A stretch of 64,000 nt of DNA from Anthopleura xanthogrammica. Taxonomy: Eukaryota; Cnidaria; Anthozoa; Actiniaria; Actiniidae. Below the pieces are notes generated by a model, which saw only the letters and a list, made by a program, of their open reading frames with translations, was not told the origin of the DNA and did no database searches. The stretch lies in NCBI GenBank assembly GCA_964019055.1, contig OZ025214.1:6819358-6883357 (forward strand), written 5' to 3'. Positions 28,333 to 42,771 of this stretch are shown one piece after another (within the stretch, counting starts at the first letter, position 1; each line of letters starts with the position of its first letter). The translations under genes and the position numbers were made by a program.

Positions 28333-31300
28333 GTATTAATGGCAATTTTTCTAAGTTATCGTGAGCGCTGAGGTGACTGTGTGGTAAATATTTGAATGTA
28401 CGTGATGAAAAATTTCTACATTATTGCTCTTTTAAGAAAAATGTTTTCTAAACGAGTCACAATGTGGATGATAATCTGATCAATACTAACATAACGGAAG
28501 CTATTATTCTTGAATAGTTCATTAACTTAAACAAGATTTCAAAAATATTGTCTGATATTAATTGCGGTCTTTACTGATCATCAAGGTCTCTATGACTTAC
28601 TTTCCATTCTGTCACGATCTGGAATTGTTGCGGGTTGATAAAGACTACGTGCCAAACGAAAAAGAGAATTTTTCTGAACGCAAATTTTTTTGAACACAAC
28701 TGAACATTAGTGTGAATTTTTGGAGCAGTTTTCAAACGGTCCTAGAAATCATTCAAATTGTTTTAAGTTTCTTTATATTCTTGAAATTCTTCAAGTGACT
28801 CTCAACTCCGTTAGACACATCAGTTCACAGCTTATAAGCCGAAGACGTAATACTTGCATACTGTTGCTCTGAAAGCGAAATCCTTATAAATGCAACATGT
28901 ATGATAGTAACTTAAATTACCAGCAACTCGGCCACGTTCGAATACCTTTTTTAAATAATTTTTTTAAAGATTTGATTGCGAGACTTTAGTCGTATAATAC
29001 TTCATGTATGGTTCAAACACGTGGATTAAAAATTTTTTTGGTAGAAATGCTTGTTAGTTCACTACACAAAAACGTCATAATCGAATCTACAGCACTTTAT
29101 CTACTGATCCTTAAGCTTTTGAGGTTTAATGTAATTTTGAACATTTTATTCCGGAGAGCCTCGGTATCATGCTAGAATTTTTAACGTGGCCTATTGCAAC
29201 GAGTGACTGCTACTTATCATGATTGTGTCTCTATAGCTTGTTACGATAAAAGTAATTAAAATGTGTGAAAAACGTGACCTACGGTCGAAATTTTTCTACT
29301 TTTAGTCGCCTCTTTTATCAAAGAAGCGTGGGACATATTCAAAAATTGTAAGCTCAGAAAAATAATAATTATATAATTTTTCACTTGATTTGAAAAGAAG
29401 GAGACAGAAATCCCTAAAATTATTTTCATTTCATTTTCTTATTTTGAACATGAATGTCGCAGCCTAATTATAGAGGCTTGCGATTGGTTGACATCCACGC
29501 ATTTTGATTGGTTGTTTCTCAGATGCGCGGTCGCTAAGTCATTTCACTGAACATAACTTGTACATTAGTTTTGATTGATAGTGCGTGGGAATTGATCTCA
29601 GTGCACTGATAACTTTTTCGTTTCATGATATCAATTCTTTCCTTTGTCCTATGTTTTTTGTCAGGTTTTATCTTTTTTTTTATCTTTCATATCGGAAATT
29701 GGCTGTACATAACAGGATCACTTTAGCTCATTTATATTGATCAAAACAATATGTTTGCATAAACTTTAAAACTAACTCCGATATCATTATTGACACCTGA
29801 ACAAATTGAATTTTGAGAACGTTAGATTTAGGGTGCGTGTTGAGATTTCTTTAATGACTTTGTTCTTTGATTTGATCCAGATAGACTTAATTACTCAGCC
29901 GCTGAAGTTACTGGCTTGAATTGATCAATTTAAAAGTATGAGATATCAGCAATGCCATTAGCAGCACGTCGTAATCATTTTAAGGCCATCATGGTGTCTA
30001 GGGCGCACGTTTCTCTTCGTAAAAGTCAAAGATATCACTGCGCAGTCATCAAGAGCTCCGTTTCCCAATTTCTTTGGCATTATTTAGCTTCGATGGGGAA
30101 AATATCTCGATACAAAACATTTCGAGCCGTAGAAACCCTAGTAATACCTTAAGTTTAATATTCATTGGAATCTACTCAATAAAATCAGTAGCTGTAATCG
30201 CTTTGCGTTGTAGCCAAATGTCTCCATTAAAACCTCATAACGAAAGGCGGTTAATGTTTTGCGCGTCTTCTGTCTCTATTACGATATACGAGGGCTGAAA
30301 TATTGCGAAACTCGCCACGTGCAGCGTTGGAGTTAAATATTTAGATAGCAAGAATGATAACGACTTGGATTCTAGAATTTTGAACTTGGCAGTGAAATAA
30401 ATGTAGTCTTTTCTTATAACGAAGCCAGGTGTGCGTCAGCTGAAAGTATTGCTATTCATTATCCCATCTATTCGATGGCTCATTGTCCAGTGCGATACGA
30501 ATATCTACCCAAGAGACAAAGTGAGAATGAAAAAAAATGATCCTAAAAGGAAGATAAGAATATTGTATAAGGATGCTGAAAGATAATCTGCCGTCAATTC
30601 GTGGTCGAACTACTTCTTTGTTAAATAAGGTAAGAATTGATAATACGAAGTCTGATTGCTGGTGATCGGAATGAAAACGATCAAGGTTGCAGGAATGATG
30701 GAACGCATGAAAGCATGTTTAATGGCAGACACGTATAAGTAGGTCGTTACCGTTATCATATAAAAATCATTTCTGATGGACCGGTTGAAACATATTTTTT
30801 CATGTTCACCATTATAACAAGTCTTAACTATTTTCAGATCATTGACTTACAATTACCACAATCTTTGGTCGTTCAATCCAGCTATTGAAAGCAGGGTATC
30901 AATTAATCCCATGATAGCCTGCGGTCGAGAGGTGATCATGACAGTGCGCGCACACGTGTAATGTTTGATAGTCTCGATCAAAGAAAGACCCTTAGTGAGC
31001 AATTAATGGACGGTTGATATAGCTGGTGACACTTCCGACAAATAGCATCACACACCAATTAGAGTAATTTTGTGATTTCGATTTCTTCCTAAAAAAGTAT
31101 ACTCAAAAAAATTGCATGAAATCAGTTGACGGAAAGGAAAAATCTCTTTTATTTGTCAATAGATAAACTAGAGAGAACTTTGTTTTTCTTTCGGGTAGTG
31201 ACTATATCAAAAAAATATCATTTAATCTGTTTATAAGCTGCGCGGTTACATTAATAGACACAACTCGTCCACTGATCATGTTCGTAAAAGGCAATTTGCA

Positions 31301-32053
31301 CAAATGGGTCACGTGACCTTACCCTAAAACGAAACAGTTCTGTCAAAATGAACGCCAGAAATTGGAATATTAGTACTATGATATACCGATATTAGTAAGA
31401 AGACGACGTTTCAGCTCATAATGTAAAATACAGCAGAAATAGCGTTTTAAAAATATAACGTCCACTGAATATATATTTGAGGAAAGGCACAGAAACTGCT
31501 GAAGAGTTTAATGTCCAATACTTAATTAATGCGCACACAGAAAGGCTGAAAAAAATATGCGTTCACATGCACGAGAGTTCGATTACTGACCCCTCCATTT
31601 TGTTTTCAAATCCATGTAACATTGTTATCAAATGAAGTTGTTTTGACCCACAGGAAGGCGTACATACGTAGGCAATATTTACATAGAGTTTAAGATAAGG
31701 AAGCTGTGGCAGTACGGCAAGATTATTCTGTATTATTGATAGTACCTTGTGTCAACCATTTGAATGCACAATATAATGTTCTAGCGTTTTACGCCTGGAT
31801 ATAGGACCAATGGACCAAAGGATAAAACCTCAATAAGCTAGTTCTTTGCGTACCTTAAGTTCATTATGAAGATGCAAATTTTATAAAAGTCTTAAAGTCG
31901 TCAATATATAATATTAATCTAATATTTATATTGCACATGCTCCATAGGGAGATGATTACACAGTAACGTAGTAAGAGAGAACGTAGAGAACGATCGTAAA
32001 TATGATGGTTCTTACTGTCTTCTTAACTTTAGCATTATTTCTCGTAAGAAAAA

Positions 32054-32400
32054 CCGTTATTTCATAGGCTGAACTATTGCTTCCTAATAAATAATGTAGA
32101 AGACGTTTTTAGTTTATTATATATTGTTAGACCGTTTTGAATATAAAAAGTCTGGGTAGATGAGGGAAAAACGACGATATTTCATAGGCTGAACATTTTT
32201 TCCTAATAAATAATGTAGAAGACGTTTTTAGTTTATTATATATTGTTAGACCGTTTTGAATATAAAAAGTCTGGGTAGATGAGGGAAAAACGACGATATT
32301 TCATAGGCTGAACATTTTTCATAATAAATAATGTAGAAGACGTTTTTAGTTCATTATATATTGTTAGACAATCTTGAATATAAAAAGTCTGGGTAGACTG
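32054..32400. repeat. three copies of a ~119-bp tandem repeat
   Basis: TTCATAGGCTGAAC recurs at about 32061, 32181 and 32300, each followed by TAATAAATAATGTAGAAGACG and ending near AAAAAGTCTGGGTAGA. Copies differ by few bases. Confidence 0.9.
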
Positions 32401-33041
32401 TCAGTCTTAGTCATTTGATTTGACTAGTTCATAACACCAAGGGGTCGAGACGTCGGAAGCGATATTTTTTATATTCCATTAATTATCTTCATCTTCAGAC
32501 TTTCAGTCGTTTCGAATCAATACTAAGTTCAATTTGGGGTTTTCCAAATAAATGCAATCATGTGAATATCTCAGTTAAGCTCACTATTATCTCCAACTCT
32601 ACACGGGCATCTCTCGGCTTTCGCCGTTCGTAGTAGCACTCAGTTACCTTCTACCTCACCAAGTGTTTTATCAGTTTTTATCAGTTTCTAAATGCAATTT
32701 TTTTATAAATGTTTAATCTTTTATCTAAATGTTTTTTATCTGATGGCGTTCTAGAGACGGATGAAGATTTTTATGAGCTGCGTAATGCATAATCGTAAAT
32801 TACGTATCATCATCGTCATTATGTACCACCATTGTCATCATCACTTATCCTGCTTGTTCCACCATAATCCACATCATTGTCATCATCATATATACTAGTA
32901 CTTTGTTTAGCGTAGCTTTTGGCATATTTTTTCAATGTATCATCATATTTTTTAGCAACCTTTCCTTTTTAAAACTAGTAGAGCGTTCTAAAATGCTCAG
33001 TATTGAGCGAAGAACCGATAAATGTTAATGCTTGTACCATG

Positions 33042-33155
<114 letters not shown>

Positions 33156-33964
33156 ATCATCACATATCACCATCCGCATCATTTTCATCATCATATATCA
33201 CCATCATCCGTATCTCTGTCATCATCATGTACCATCATCATCATAATGTATCATCATCATCCCCCTCATCATTATGTATCATCATCACCATTCAACATTT
33301 AAAAGAAAAGCGCTCTAACAGATACATGCATTTACTTAACCAACACATTATTCTAAATCAACATTCCAAATGGTTTCGCTTTGAATTCTCTTTGGTTCAT
33401 TTGATCCATCTCATCCGTAACCATTAACGTAATTCCAAAATGATTGTTTATCTGCCAGTGTGATATAAGAACACTCAGCTGCTGTTCACATATCTAAACC
33501 TCCACCTAAGCCACAACCTTTTGTCCTAAACACTCCACGTCTTCTAAAAATATGTATCCCCTGGAGCTACCTCCATATTACTATAGCAACAGTCACTCTC
33601 ACAAACAAAGCTATTAAACGAAGGGAAGATCCGACTATACACGTGGTTTATTAAGTGCTTTGATGTCATACTGTCATTTGCTGCACCAAACTAAGCGAAA
33701 ATAGTCACTTTTGAATGAGTTTATCTACATTTCCTGTGATTTATAAAGAATGGCCACAAGCGTGTTGCTAGATGGAACAGAGTTGAAGATTAAGGCGTAG
33801 ATTGTCATTTTACTTGTGTCGTTGCGGAAACCGCTGTAAATATGTAGATTTGCCATAGGCTCCCGCGAAGGCAATGCCTCTGGGGCTTACTGACAGATTC
33901 GCTTTTACTATGACTTCTTGTTTTGAAAAATTGATTTGGAAATTCGAAAATTTACAAGGAAGTT

Positions 33965-33995
33965 TATTTTATTTTATTTTATTTTATTTTATTAT
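33965..33995. repeat. (TTTTA)n microsatellite
   Basis: About six units of TTTTA. Confidence 0.85.
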
Positions 33996-34572
33996 GTTTT
34001 ACTGATTACCAACCCCCATCTGCGCCCACCACATTTCCACATCCACCATCTTATTAACTACTCCTACCATCATCACTGCCACCCATCACTGCCATCCATC
34101 TCTCCATCTATGTATTCCACACATTCAACGATGTCTTATATTATTTAACATTACTATATACATCAACACTGTCACTCTCATGCACTTTCCCTACCGTTAA
34201 ACGTTAACTAAGCACACCGATCCACCACTGTCCACCCGCACCCGCTCATCTATCTACCAAGTAAACTATCCCTACTACCATCTATCCGCTATTATCTGCT
34301 ATCATTCACTGTTTATATCATCCATAACCATCAATACATTCTCATGTCAATACCGATAATTGTTGATACAGTATGTTATGAAATGATTACCTTCAGTTTC
34401 ATGCACTTCACTGCTTAGAAGGAACGTTTCTCCAAGAATAAACTGTTTCTTGTGCTGATCGTAAGATATCTTTGCCTCGCGTTGAATCCGAATCCTGTTA
34501 ACGGAACAAATGCGCATGCGCAAATCATTTAACAACCGCCCAGTAGGTGAAGACAGCACTTAGTCTTCAAAA

Positions 34573-34832
34573 TACAGTCGAACCTCCACTAACGGCCACC
34601 TTCACAATACGGCACCTCTACTCATCGGCCAGGACATTCAGCTGTCCCCCGCTTACCAGTGAGTTAAGATATATACTGTAAATGAAACCTCTCCACAACG
34701 GCCACCTCCAACGGCCATAACATTTTGTCCCGGTTACCAGTGAGTTAAGACATATACTGTAAATGAAACCTCTCTCTCAACGGCCATAAAATTTTGTCCC
34801 GACAGTTGCTATTGTGTAGCGGTTCAACTGTG
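34573..34832. mobile_element. pogo/Tigger-like non-autonomous element
   Basis: Left end TACAGTCGAACCTCCACTAA with ACGGCCACC; right end GGTTCAACTGTG, the inverted form of the left end. From memory, the CAGTCGAACC end is typical of pogo/Tigger elements. Inside, a ~79-bp unit beginning CAGTGAGTTAAGA occurs twice (about 34660 and 34739). No ORF. Confidence 0.5.
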
Positions 34833-35289
34833 TTGCTACTGAATCCACCAAGTCCAATAACTCCTTGTAGCGCATTTATAGTAGCAAGATATCTCTTTAT
34901 TCATGGATTATACATGGTGTCTTTTGTAATTAAGGTTTAAAAAACAAAGAAATAAAACTGTCTTTCGGCCTGGAAGAAGAGCAGTACGCATGGCGCTCGC
35001 CATGACATGTTTAGGCTGAAACTATATCTTTAGGGAACACGTAGGACCTTAAAATACTACACTGACGACATGGTCTAACGCTTATCGCGCTGTGATGATC
35101 ATGATTATAGCTATCACTACGATCAATTAAAATGTATAATCAGATCCAGTAATAGTTTGTAAATGGTAAATGTGTTGGTATCATTTCGACACAACAACAC
35201 CATATGCTTTGATCCTAAGGAGCTTAACACTCAAGAAACTACACTCTAATTGGCCAAATATCAGATTGTCTGAGAATTGTCAACAGCTT

Positions 35290-35419
35290 CTAGACATCGG
35301 TTCACTGGTCACAGACAAAGTATTCAATCGAGGCTGCAAGGTAGTTTCAAAGGATTTTTCAAATTAGATCCTAGCAGCCTCGACTGAATGCTTTTTGTGA
35401 CCAGTGAACTGATGTCTGG
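35290..35419. mobile_element. MITE-like inverted repeat, arms ~46 bp
   Basis: Left arm 35290-35337 and right arm 35374-35419 are complementary with a few mismatches (CTAGACATCGGTTCACTGGT paired with ACCAGTGAACTGATGTCTGG). The spacer is about 36 bp. No ORF. Confidence 0.8.
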
Positions 35420-35819
35420 AAAATGGTGAATACGACCTGAGCGCATCACAAAAACGTGCGTTCGCTCTCCACATCCATTTTCCTCAATGCAATCAGTTGA
35501 GACCTCATATAGTTAATAGTCAATAGTTTATTCATTCCTTCTCGCAGCCAAGGACTGAATTACGAGGATGGCCAACAGACATTATATACATGAGAATATA
35601 ATATTATATAGATAAATAGACATATAAATAGTAACTATATCAGAGATTCACACTACTGGAAATAGTCTTGGTATTTAACAGTGCAAAAACTTGCAAAACG
35701 CTTGGTTTTAGGCATAAGGCGTACTGGCACGATTTCGCCAGAACGGAGACCATATGGTCTGTTAATTATTGATACGAGGATGCATGCAGAGTTTTGCATA
35801 GATCGGATTTGGCAGCAGC

Positions 35820-36133
<314 letters not shown>

Positions 36134-36269
36134 CTATTTGTCCTATTGCACGCACTTAAACTTTTACTCACGCAGCAGACGCTGAGATGGGAGATATTTC
36201 CCTTGCTACAAGCTACATGATTCAATCTTTTAGTTTAAATAATTAAAATTATTTCATTCTATTTCCTAC

Positions 36270-36357
36270 TTTCCTTTCCTTTCCTTTCCTTTCCTTTCCT
36301 TTCCTTTCCTTTCCTTTCTTTTCTTTTCTTTCTTTTCTTTTCTTTTCTTTTCTTTTT
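36270..36357. repeat. (CCTTT)n to (CTTTT)n pyrimidine tract
   Basis: About ten CCTTT units grade into CTTTT units. Confidence 0.9.
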
Positions 36358-38889
36358 TCTGACATAAGAATTAATATTTTTGACAACTCAACTTCGAAAA
36401 ATACAGCTATCTTAAAACTTCTCATCTTTTTACTTCCGCAATTAATACCACTATTCGACGTTTCTTTTGGCTTAATTACGCAAAGTAGTTGTCAGTTAAA
36501 GAGTTAGCTGATAACATGAAACTCTTCTACAAAGCTATAATTCTCGCATCTTACAATGAGGGAATTATTCCCTTGCAATTATAGCAAATAAGTTTAAATG
36601 TTAATGATATCTTGGAAGAAGGATGACAAAAGTTCCTCCCCCTCCTCCTCCGCTTTGGAGAAGATTAAGATGCTTTCCTTGCTCTTAATTATAGTACATC
36701 AATTATAATTCCCTCTAGCAACTGCGTGGCGATAATACAGCCATAGGGTCGCTTTTCAGCGGGTTCCTCCTGAGCGTGTTTTTATGATCCCATTAGATTT
36801 TTCATTGCTGGAAATCCTACAGTCGTTAATCTAAATTTAAAAAATGGTTTTGCAATAAAGACTTCCACTACCCACCAAAATTATGAGTAAAATCCAAAGA
36901 ATAAGACAAACTTCTTGTATTCCCTCATTATATTCCTCAGAAATGGCTAGATTATTATGCCTTTAATTTCGTCTTCTACCTTGCAAGGTTTTTTCTTTGC
37001 TATATGGAACTATTATTACAATTATATTGAATGAAAATGTTACTTTCACCTTTCAAAATATAGTATATATCCTTATGACTTTGATTAAATCCTAATCTTT
37101 TCGTTATTAATACGTATAGATTCCGATTATAACTATTTCAAAAATTGTTTTTTTTAATTCACACCAATTGCCGAGGCAGTTTTGAGCTGACAACATAAAA
37201 CTCACTGGAAAGAAATTTAAGTTGTATATTAAGACCATTTTTTTACACACACAACGAAATGATATATTATGGTAAATACCACCTTGTTGGTTATTATTAA
37301 TCTAAACCTAATTTTTTTTATTTGTTTTGTTTTTCGGAGCCGTTTTATCTGACAGGTTGATCGACTTTCAAGCATGAGTTATATACCGTTACTCATAAAC
37401 CACACTGTTAGCTTACAATCTTTTATTTTTCACACTCGGTTCACAATCATATTGAATGCCCTTTGAATTAAGTTTTATAAAAGCTTTGTGGATTTTCCAC
37501 TTACCTCGAAAAGGTTAACAACGAGTGCTAGCCACACACACCGGCGCAAGGCATAGACTTTCAGATGATTACAATATGGTATCGCCGTCAGAGTTCTTGC
37601 ATCTTGTAACACACGGTACTTTTCCTCAAATATTGAATCAAATTTTTCTTCAAATATATTGAAAACTCACAAACTGCTTGACAATATTTTCCCTTTCAAA
37701 AGGCACACATTCAAAGACCAATACATCGAATCAATAAGGTATTTTTTTCAAAATTAAACGCGTTTTGATTGGTTGAAAAGTCATTTGATTGGCAGTTACT
37801 GTGTGTTGATTGGAAGAAACCAAGAAAATGTCGATGTACCGCGCGGCCCCGCTTTTTCATCATATTATTAATTCTTTTAACTCGACAAACTTAAGTATTT
37901 GAATGGGTTTACTTTAATTAGAAGTAAAATATGCTTGTGGAGAGGAAGATATTATGCATACAGGAAAAAACATCCTTGATCAGATAGTCTATTTTTGAAC
38001 GTCTGAAAATGTCTAGATAAAAAAAATGACGTTTTTTTCTTAACTCTCAGGGTGAATATTAGAGACGTTTTCTGTTATTAAAGAAGCATTAAAGAATGGC
38101 TAAGAGGAAGTTCAAATTATTAAGATAATCATAATTTAAGAGGTTTGTTTTGTTTCTTTTGTAAGCTGGGGGCATCAAAAATATAGGCGTGAAAAATGAT
38201 TTAACATTGATTCATCGATCAGGTTTTTTTCTTTACAAAAACAGCAGACATGACCATAGCTTCCACTTTTTGGAAATCCTTTTTCACTTACTTTGAAGAA
38301 TTTTTGCTAGTCAACTGACGCTTCTAGTTTGCCGTAAACTCATATAAGTAAAAAAGTTAAGGTCGAAAAAATCGGTTAAAAAAGAAGTGGGCAGGAAAAC
38401 ATGTTTTCGAAAATCTTAAAAAGGAGATCTTAGAAAAAATATGTACAAAAGTAACGACAAAAGATAATCGCATCAAATTTTTACTAAGAGCAGTAGAAAA
38501 ATAGCGCATCTTATCTGCATATTTTGATATGGTGTAGTTAGTTTTCATAGGCGGCGCCCGGACTAGGGTGGGCCGGGGATGCAAGAGCACCCACACTTGA
38601 GATTTGGAAAGTGCTGTACTCTTTGTTTGGTTTGGTTTGCTTACACGTTTTATGCGTTTTACCTGGCTTTTTTGTGCTTCGACGATTTTGTCTTCTTTTG
38701 TTGCTTTTGCTTTCTTTCTTTTTTTGCTTCGTCGATTTTGCAAAAAAAATAAAAAATTTCTTGCCAATTTTGGAATTAAGCAAAAACTTCCTCAAAATAT
38801 TCAACAGTAGAGTTATATTTTTATTTAAACTCAAATATTTTTCATGCATAGCAAGATATATTTTGTTTTTGTGCAAATACATATAATTA

Positions 38890-39032
38890 ATTATCGGGAC
38901 ACGCCCCGGCATCGAAGAGATACCAAGTCACATAAATATGGCTATCGGTATATATATATATCGGTTATCGGACACACCCCGGCATCAGAGAGATACTGAG
39001 CCATATAAGCATGATTATCGGTATAATTTGCA
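38890..39032. repeat. two copies of a ~73-bp direct repeat
   Basis: TTATCGGGACACGCCCCGGC and TTATCGGACACACCCCGGC start the copies, separated by (TA)n. Confidence 0.8.
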
Positions 39033-40161
39033 CGTGTAAAATGGCGTTTCCGGATGTTTTGATGATAGCTGGAATGACGCGTTAGTTCTCATTTTTCCTC
39101 TTTTATGTATCAGTACTCCATTAATGGGGAATCTCTGTTTCGATATATTATTTGCTTGCAGGCTGTACGTCGTGGCTGACATTCGAAATTTGTTTAAAAA
39201 AGCAGGAATAAAGACAGAACGAAAAAGAAAGGAAGGAAAAGGAAAAGAGGAAGAAAAAAGAAAGAAAGAAAGGAAAAAAGAAAGAAACTGAAGAAAAAAT
39301 GAAGGAAAGGAAAAGGAAGGGAAGGGAGAGACAGAGAGAGTGGGAGAGAAAGATGGAAAGAGAGAAACAAAAAAGGAAGGAAGAAAAAAAGGAACAATTA
39401 ATATTAGAAAGACAAAGAAAATTCTTTAAAGCAAGACACACACGCACACACACACAGGGAGAGAATGCATGAAAGCAAATAGGAAATGAATGTCACGTCG
39501 ACAAAAATATCTACCGGGATTATCTCCTGACAAAACTATGACTTTCTTCCGTCAAACCAACTAATCTTCGTCACTTGGTGTCATTCTAAATGAGTCCAGA
39601 CTCTCATGAAATACATACATTCACACGATTAGGCAAATCAATAATCAAACTTTCTTGATTTAATTTCCTGAAGCCCATCAAGTGATCTGCAACTAGGTTC
39701 AGTATATTCGGTGACGCTTCGTGGGAATCCGCCATAACACTCTGTTGGACTCAGTAATCATCAGGAAAGAAGAATGAAGAATCCGAACACAAAAGAAATG
39801 GTGAGTAATGAGATTATATCAATAAAATCATTTCTATAAAGGGGTGATTCAGTATTTGTTTTTAGAATTAAGGCTCCGATTTTAACGATATAAGATCAAC
39901 ATTTATTCATTGAAGAAACGTAAATAGATCACGAAGCCGTGAAGCTAGGTCAAGTTTAGGCGCGATATTCCGATAAACATTTTATTTTGTCAAGCTCAGC
40001 GTCTGTTTATACACGGTTTTATGGTTTCTAAATAATTTGAGAAAATCAAATGATCTTTGGATAAAAAATATTCTATGATTTTCATCATCAGCAACAAAAG
40101 CAAAGACGCTGAAAAACCTTCAGCATTCAAGTTCTAATTTTGAATATGTGATTTCCAAGTT

Positions 40162-40284
40162 AGCCCCAGTTCAAACGTCGATCTACTCATGAGCCGAACC
40201 TAATGACAAATGAAAAACACCGCCTTATTATCAATTGTTTCAATGCGTTCGGCTCATGAGAAGATCGACGTTTAAACTAGGCTT
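40162..40284. mobile_element. MITE-like inverted repeat, arms ~38 bp
   Basis: Left AGCCCCAGTTCAAACGTCGA... and right ...TCGACGTTTAAACTAGGCTT pair with few mismatches around a 47-bp spacer. Confidence 0.85.
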
Positions 40285-41149
40285 TATCTAGCTATATACA
40301 AAAAGTTTCCGAAAAACTGCGTTCATTTTATTATTTACTTTACAAAATTTTTGGGCTTTTCAAAGGATTTTTATAAAATTTGCTTCAATTCCCGCATGTT
40401 GCCATTTATGCTGAGTCAAGGTTAGAAAAAAAAATTCTATACACCCACGTTATTAAATGCTATGACAGAATTCATTAACCTTGATTAGCCTTTTAGAAGC
40501 CATAACCCGAGGGTTTTCAGGATATCAAACGCCGAACTGGAATAACAACAGTACCAGCCCAACAGATTTTTTAGTAATTGGAGAGTTTTTAAAGTTCGCA
40601 AGGAAGCTAAGCGTAATGAAGCGCGCATGTGCAGAAAACTGTAGTCAACTGTGTTTGGTGTGCGTCGTTGGTAATTAGGTCAGTAATAAGTGAAATATAT
40701 CTATTTGAAATAGGCCGACTGTAGTGCGCACACGGTGCACTTTGATCATGAACTCTAAATCAAGAAACTGCATTGCACTTGCAAGGAACACTTCACAAAC
40801 CTGTGTCCACATGACCTGAATAAGAACCAAGTAAAATGATCAGAAGTTTAAGTAGAATAAACCGTCTGTGGCGTATACGTTATTTGTCATCGTCACCCAG
40901 TGTAAAATTCGGTGTGAATACTAAAAACTTTGTCATCCAATGTTAAATAACTATAACATGCAGGGGATTCATTCATTTTTGATACGAAAAATTAGAAGTC
41001 AAGTAGAATGTCGCTTTGATAACGCAAGTTCAGTCAGGCATATTTGCACTAATTTTTCTTTGTCTGGCGATTCTCCTAAATAAATGTATAAAACTAGCCA
41101 TGATATAGGACTAGAATACTTAGCAGTTATTAGAGTCTTCGAGCTGCGA

Positions 41150-41390
41150 GGTAAATATTCATCGATAATCACTGAGCCTGAGGTGAATAATTGTTTTAGT
41201 ATAAATAAAAAGGTGATTATTTCAAAAAATAAAGAAGGAAACAACATTGAAAGTGAAAATATTTTATTTTTTAAAAGCGCGACAGCCATTTTGTCCGAAA
41301 AGGTGATTATCGGCTGATAATCCGAGATAGAAAACCAATCAGAGCGCGCGATTTTGTATAATCACCTTTGTATTTATACTAATAGATATT
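41150..41390. mobile_element. MITE-like element with inverted AGTATAAATA...GGTGATTAT ends
   Basis: TTAGTATAAATAAAAAGGTG at about 41195 is inverted at 41358-41385 (CACCTTTGTATTTATACTAA). A GAGGTGAATAATTG block at its left recurs near 60757, and the AATCACCT plus GCGCGCG/CAATCAG combination recurs at 50428-50500. Confidence 0.6.
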
Positions 41391-42024
41391 AATACCAGAA
41401 TAAGTATTGATATGGCTGAAAATGACTGGAAAAAACGAGGTTCTTCTAAATACGGAAGAAAAAAACGTATACTACAATATTTTTTGTCAAGGGAGTCTGT
41501 TTGTCGCACCATTGTAGTTTGCCTGAGGGCGCGCTTCCTCAAATAGGACAAAAATTAAAAAATATCCTTCCAATTTGTTCATGAATTTTACATAAAACTC
41601 TTTTCGCATTTGACAAACTTGAACGTCTTTGAATATGGAAGGATGTGAATTTGATGCCAATCTGAGGCTTGGAAATTTTGATATTCCGATTTGAGTAGAT
41701 TATTTCCCGATCGCGATATAAACAACTTTCAATGGCGGCCCAATTTGAGGACAAAACAATGGGTATTTCTACCAGATATCATGCGAAAGTCAGCATAAGG
41801 TTAATAGTTTTCTGAAATATTTATAATAGTTTGGTTTCCATATGAATAGCGCTATGGATACGATTTGCGCACACATATACATAGCCACCTTTGGCTGTTA
41901 GTTAGGAAGCCAAACTCTGGTCGGGAAATTATACTTTTTGGAATTATACTCTTCAATGTTTGATGAGAAATGTTATGCGCCACTCATGGGCTTCGTGGAG
42001 TTTAACTATTTAATGAGAATCAAG

Positions 42025-42415
42025 TGGTAGTACAGTCACTCGCCTCTCATATTTGGGGTCTGGGATTCGTTTCTTTGACTCGGCATCACATGTGAGTAGA
42101 GTTTGTCAGGTGGCACGGGGGGGGGGGGGGGGAGGGGGAGTATCGATCACGAATCAAGGCCAATTTATTTCTGAATTCACGAATCACGAAATAGGATTAA
42201 TGTAAAACCGTGATACAAGGATTAAGGATGTAGTATGAGCTTTCACGAATCACGCTCATCAAAATAAGCACATGATATCACGCATCGCGGTTGGACTGAA
42301 TTTCACGAATCACGGTCCAAAAAAAAGGCCTTGATTTTAGCGTTTTTCTCTAGGTTCTCCAGTTAATTTCAATTCGATCTATGAGATAGCCGTGCCTTGA
42401 CTTTGATCAGCCCAG
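42025..42415 (+). mobile_element. SINE interrupted by a 230-bp insertion
   Basis: The left part (42025-42110: GGGATTCGTTTCTTTGACTC, GGCATCACATGTGAGTAGAG, TTTGTCAGG) and the right part (from about 42340: TTTTTCTCTAGGTTCTCCAG, GATCTATGAGATAGCCGTGC) match consecutive parts of the SINE at 61350-61550. Between them lie a ~14-bp G run and several copies of TTCACGAATCACG. Confidence 0.6.
42117..42140. repeat. poly-G run, possible quadruplex
   Basis: About 15 consecutive G, then A, then GGGGG. Confidence 0.85.
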
Positions 42416-42771
42416 AAGTTCTTTCAGTGTATCAGGAGTGTGAAATTTGAAGATTTTTTAAAAGGAGTTTTTTTCTTTGGTGTATACAGAATGCGAATAA
42501 GGACTCCCTTACAGTTAAAAAAAATTTTCGACGTAACATTCATATCTGTACCTTTACAACCTCGATGTTCAAAAAGAACGATGTTTTTCCACGCAGCTCA
42601 GAAAACAAAAGGATCAGTAGAAAGAGAGCTGTAAAGCCACTTAGGTCGAAAAAGCTGAGCTTTGTAACTCATATATAATCAATCATGATACGTTTTAAAT
42701 TGTGTATAAACCTTATCAGGAAATATTGCTTTAAACGTTCTTAGAGATATAAAGTAAAAGGACACGCAAAT

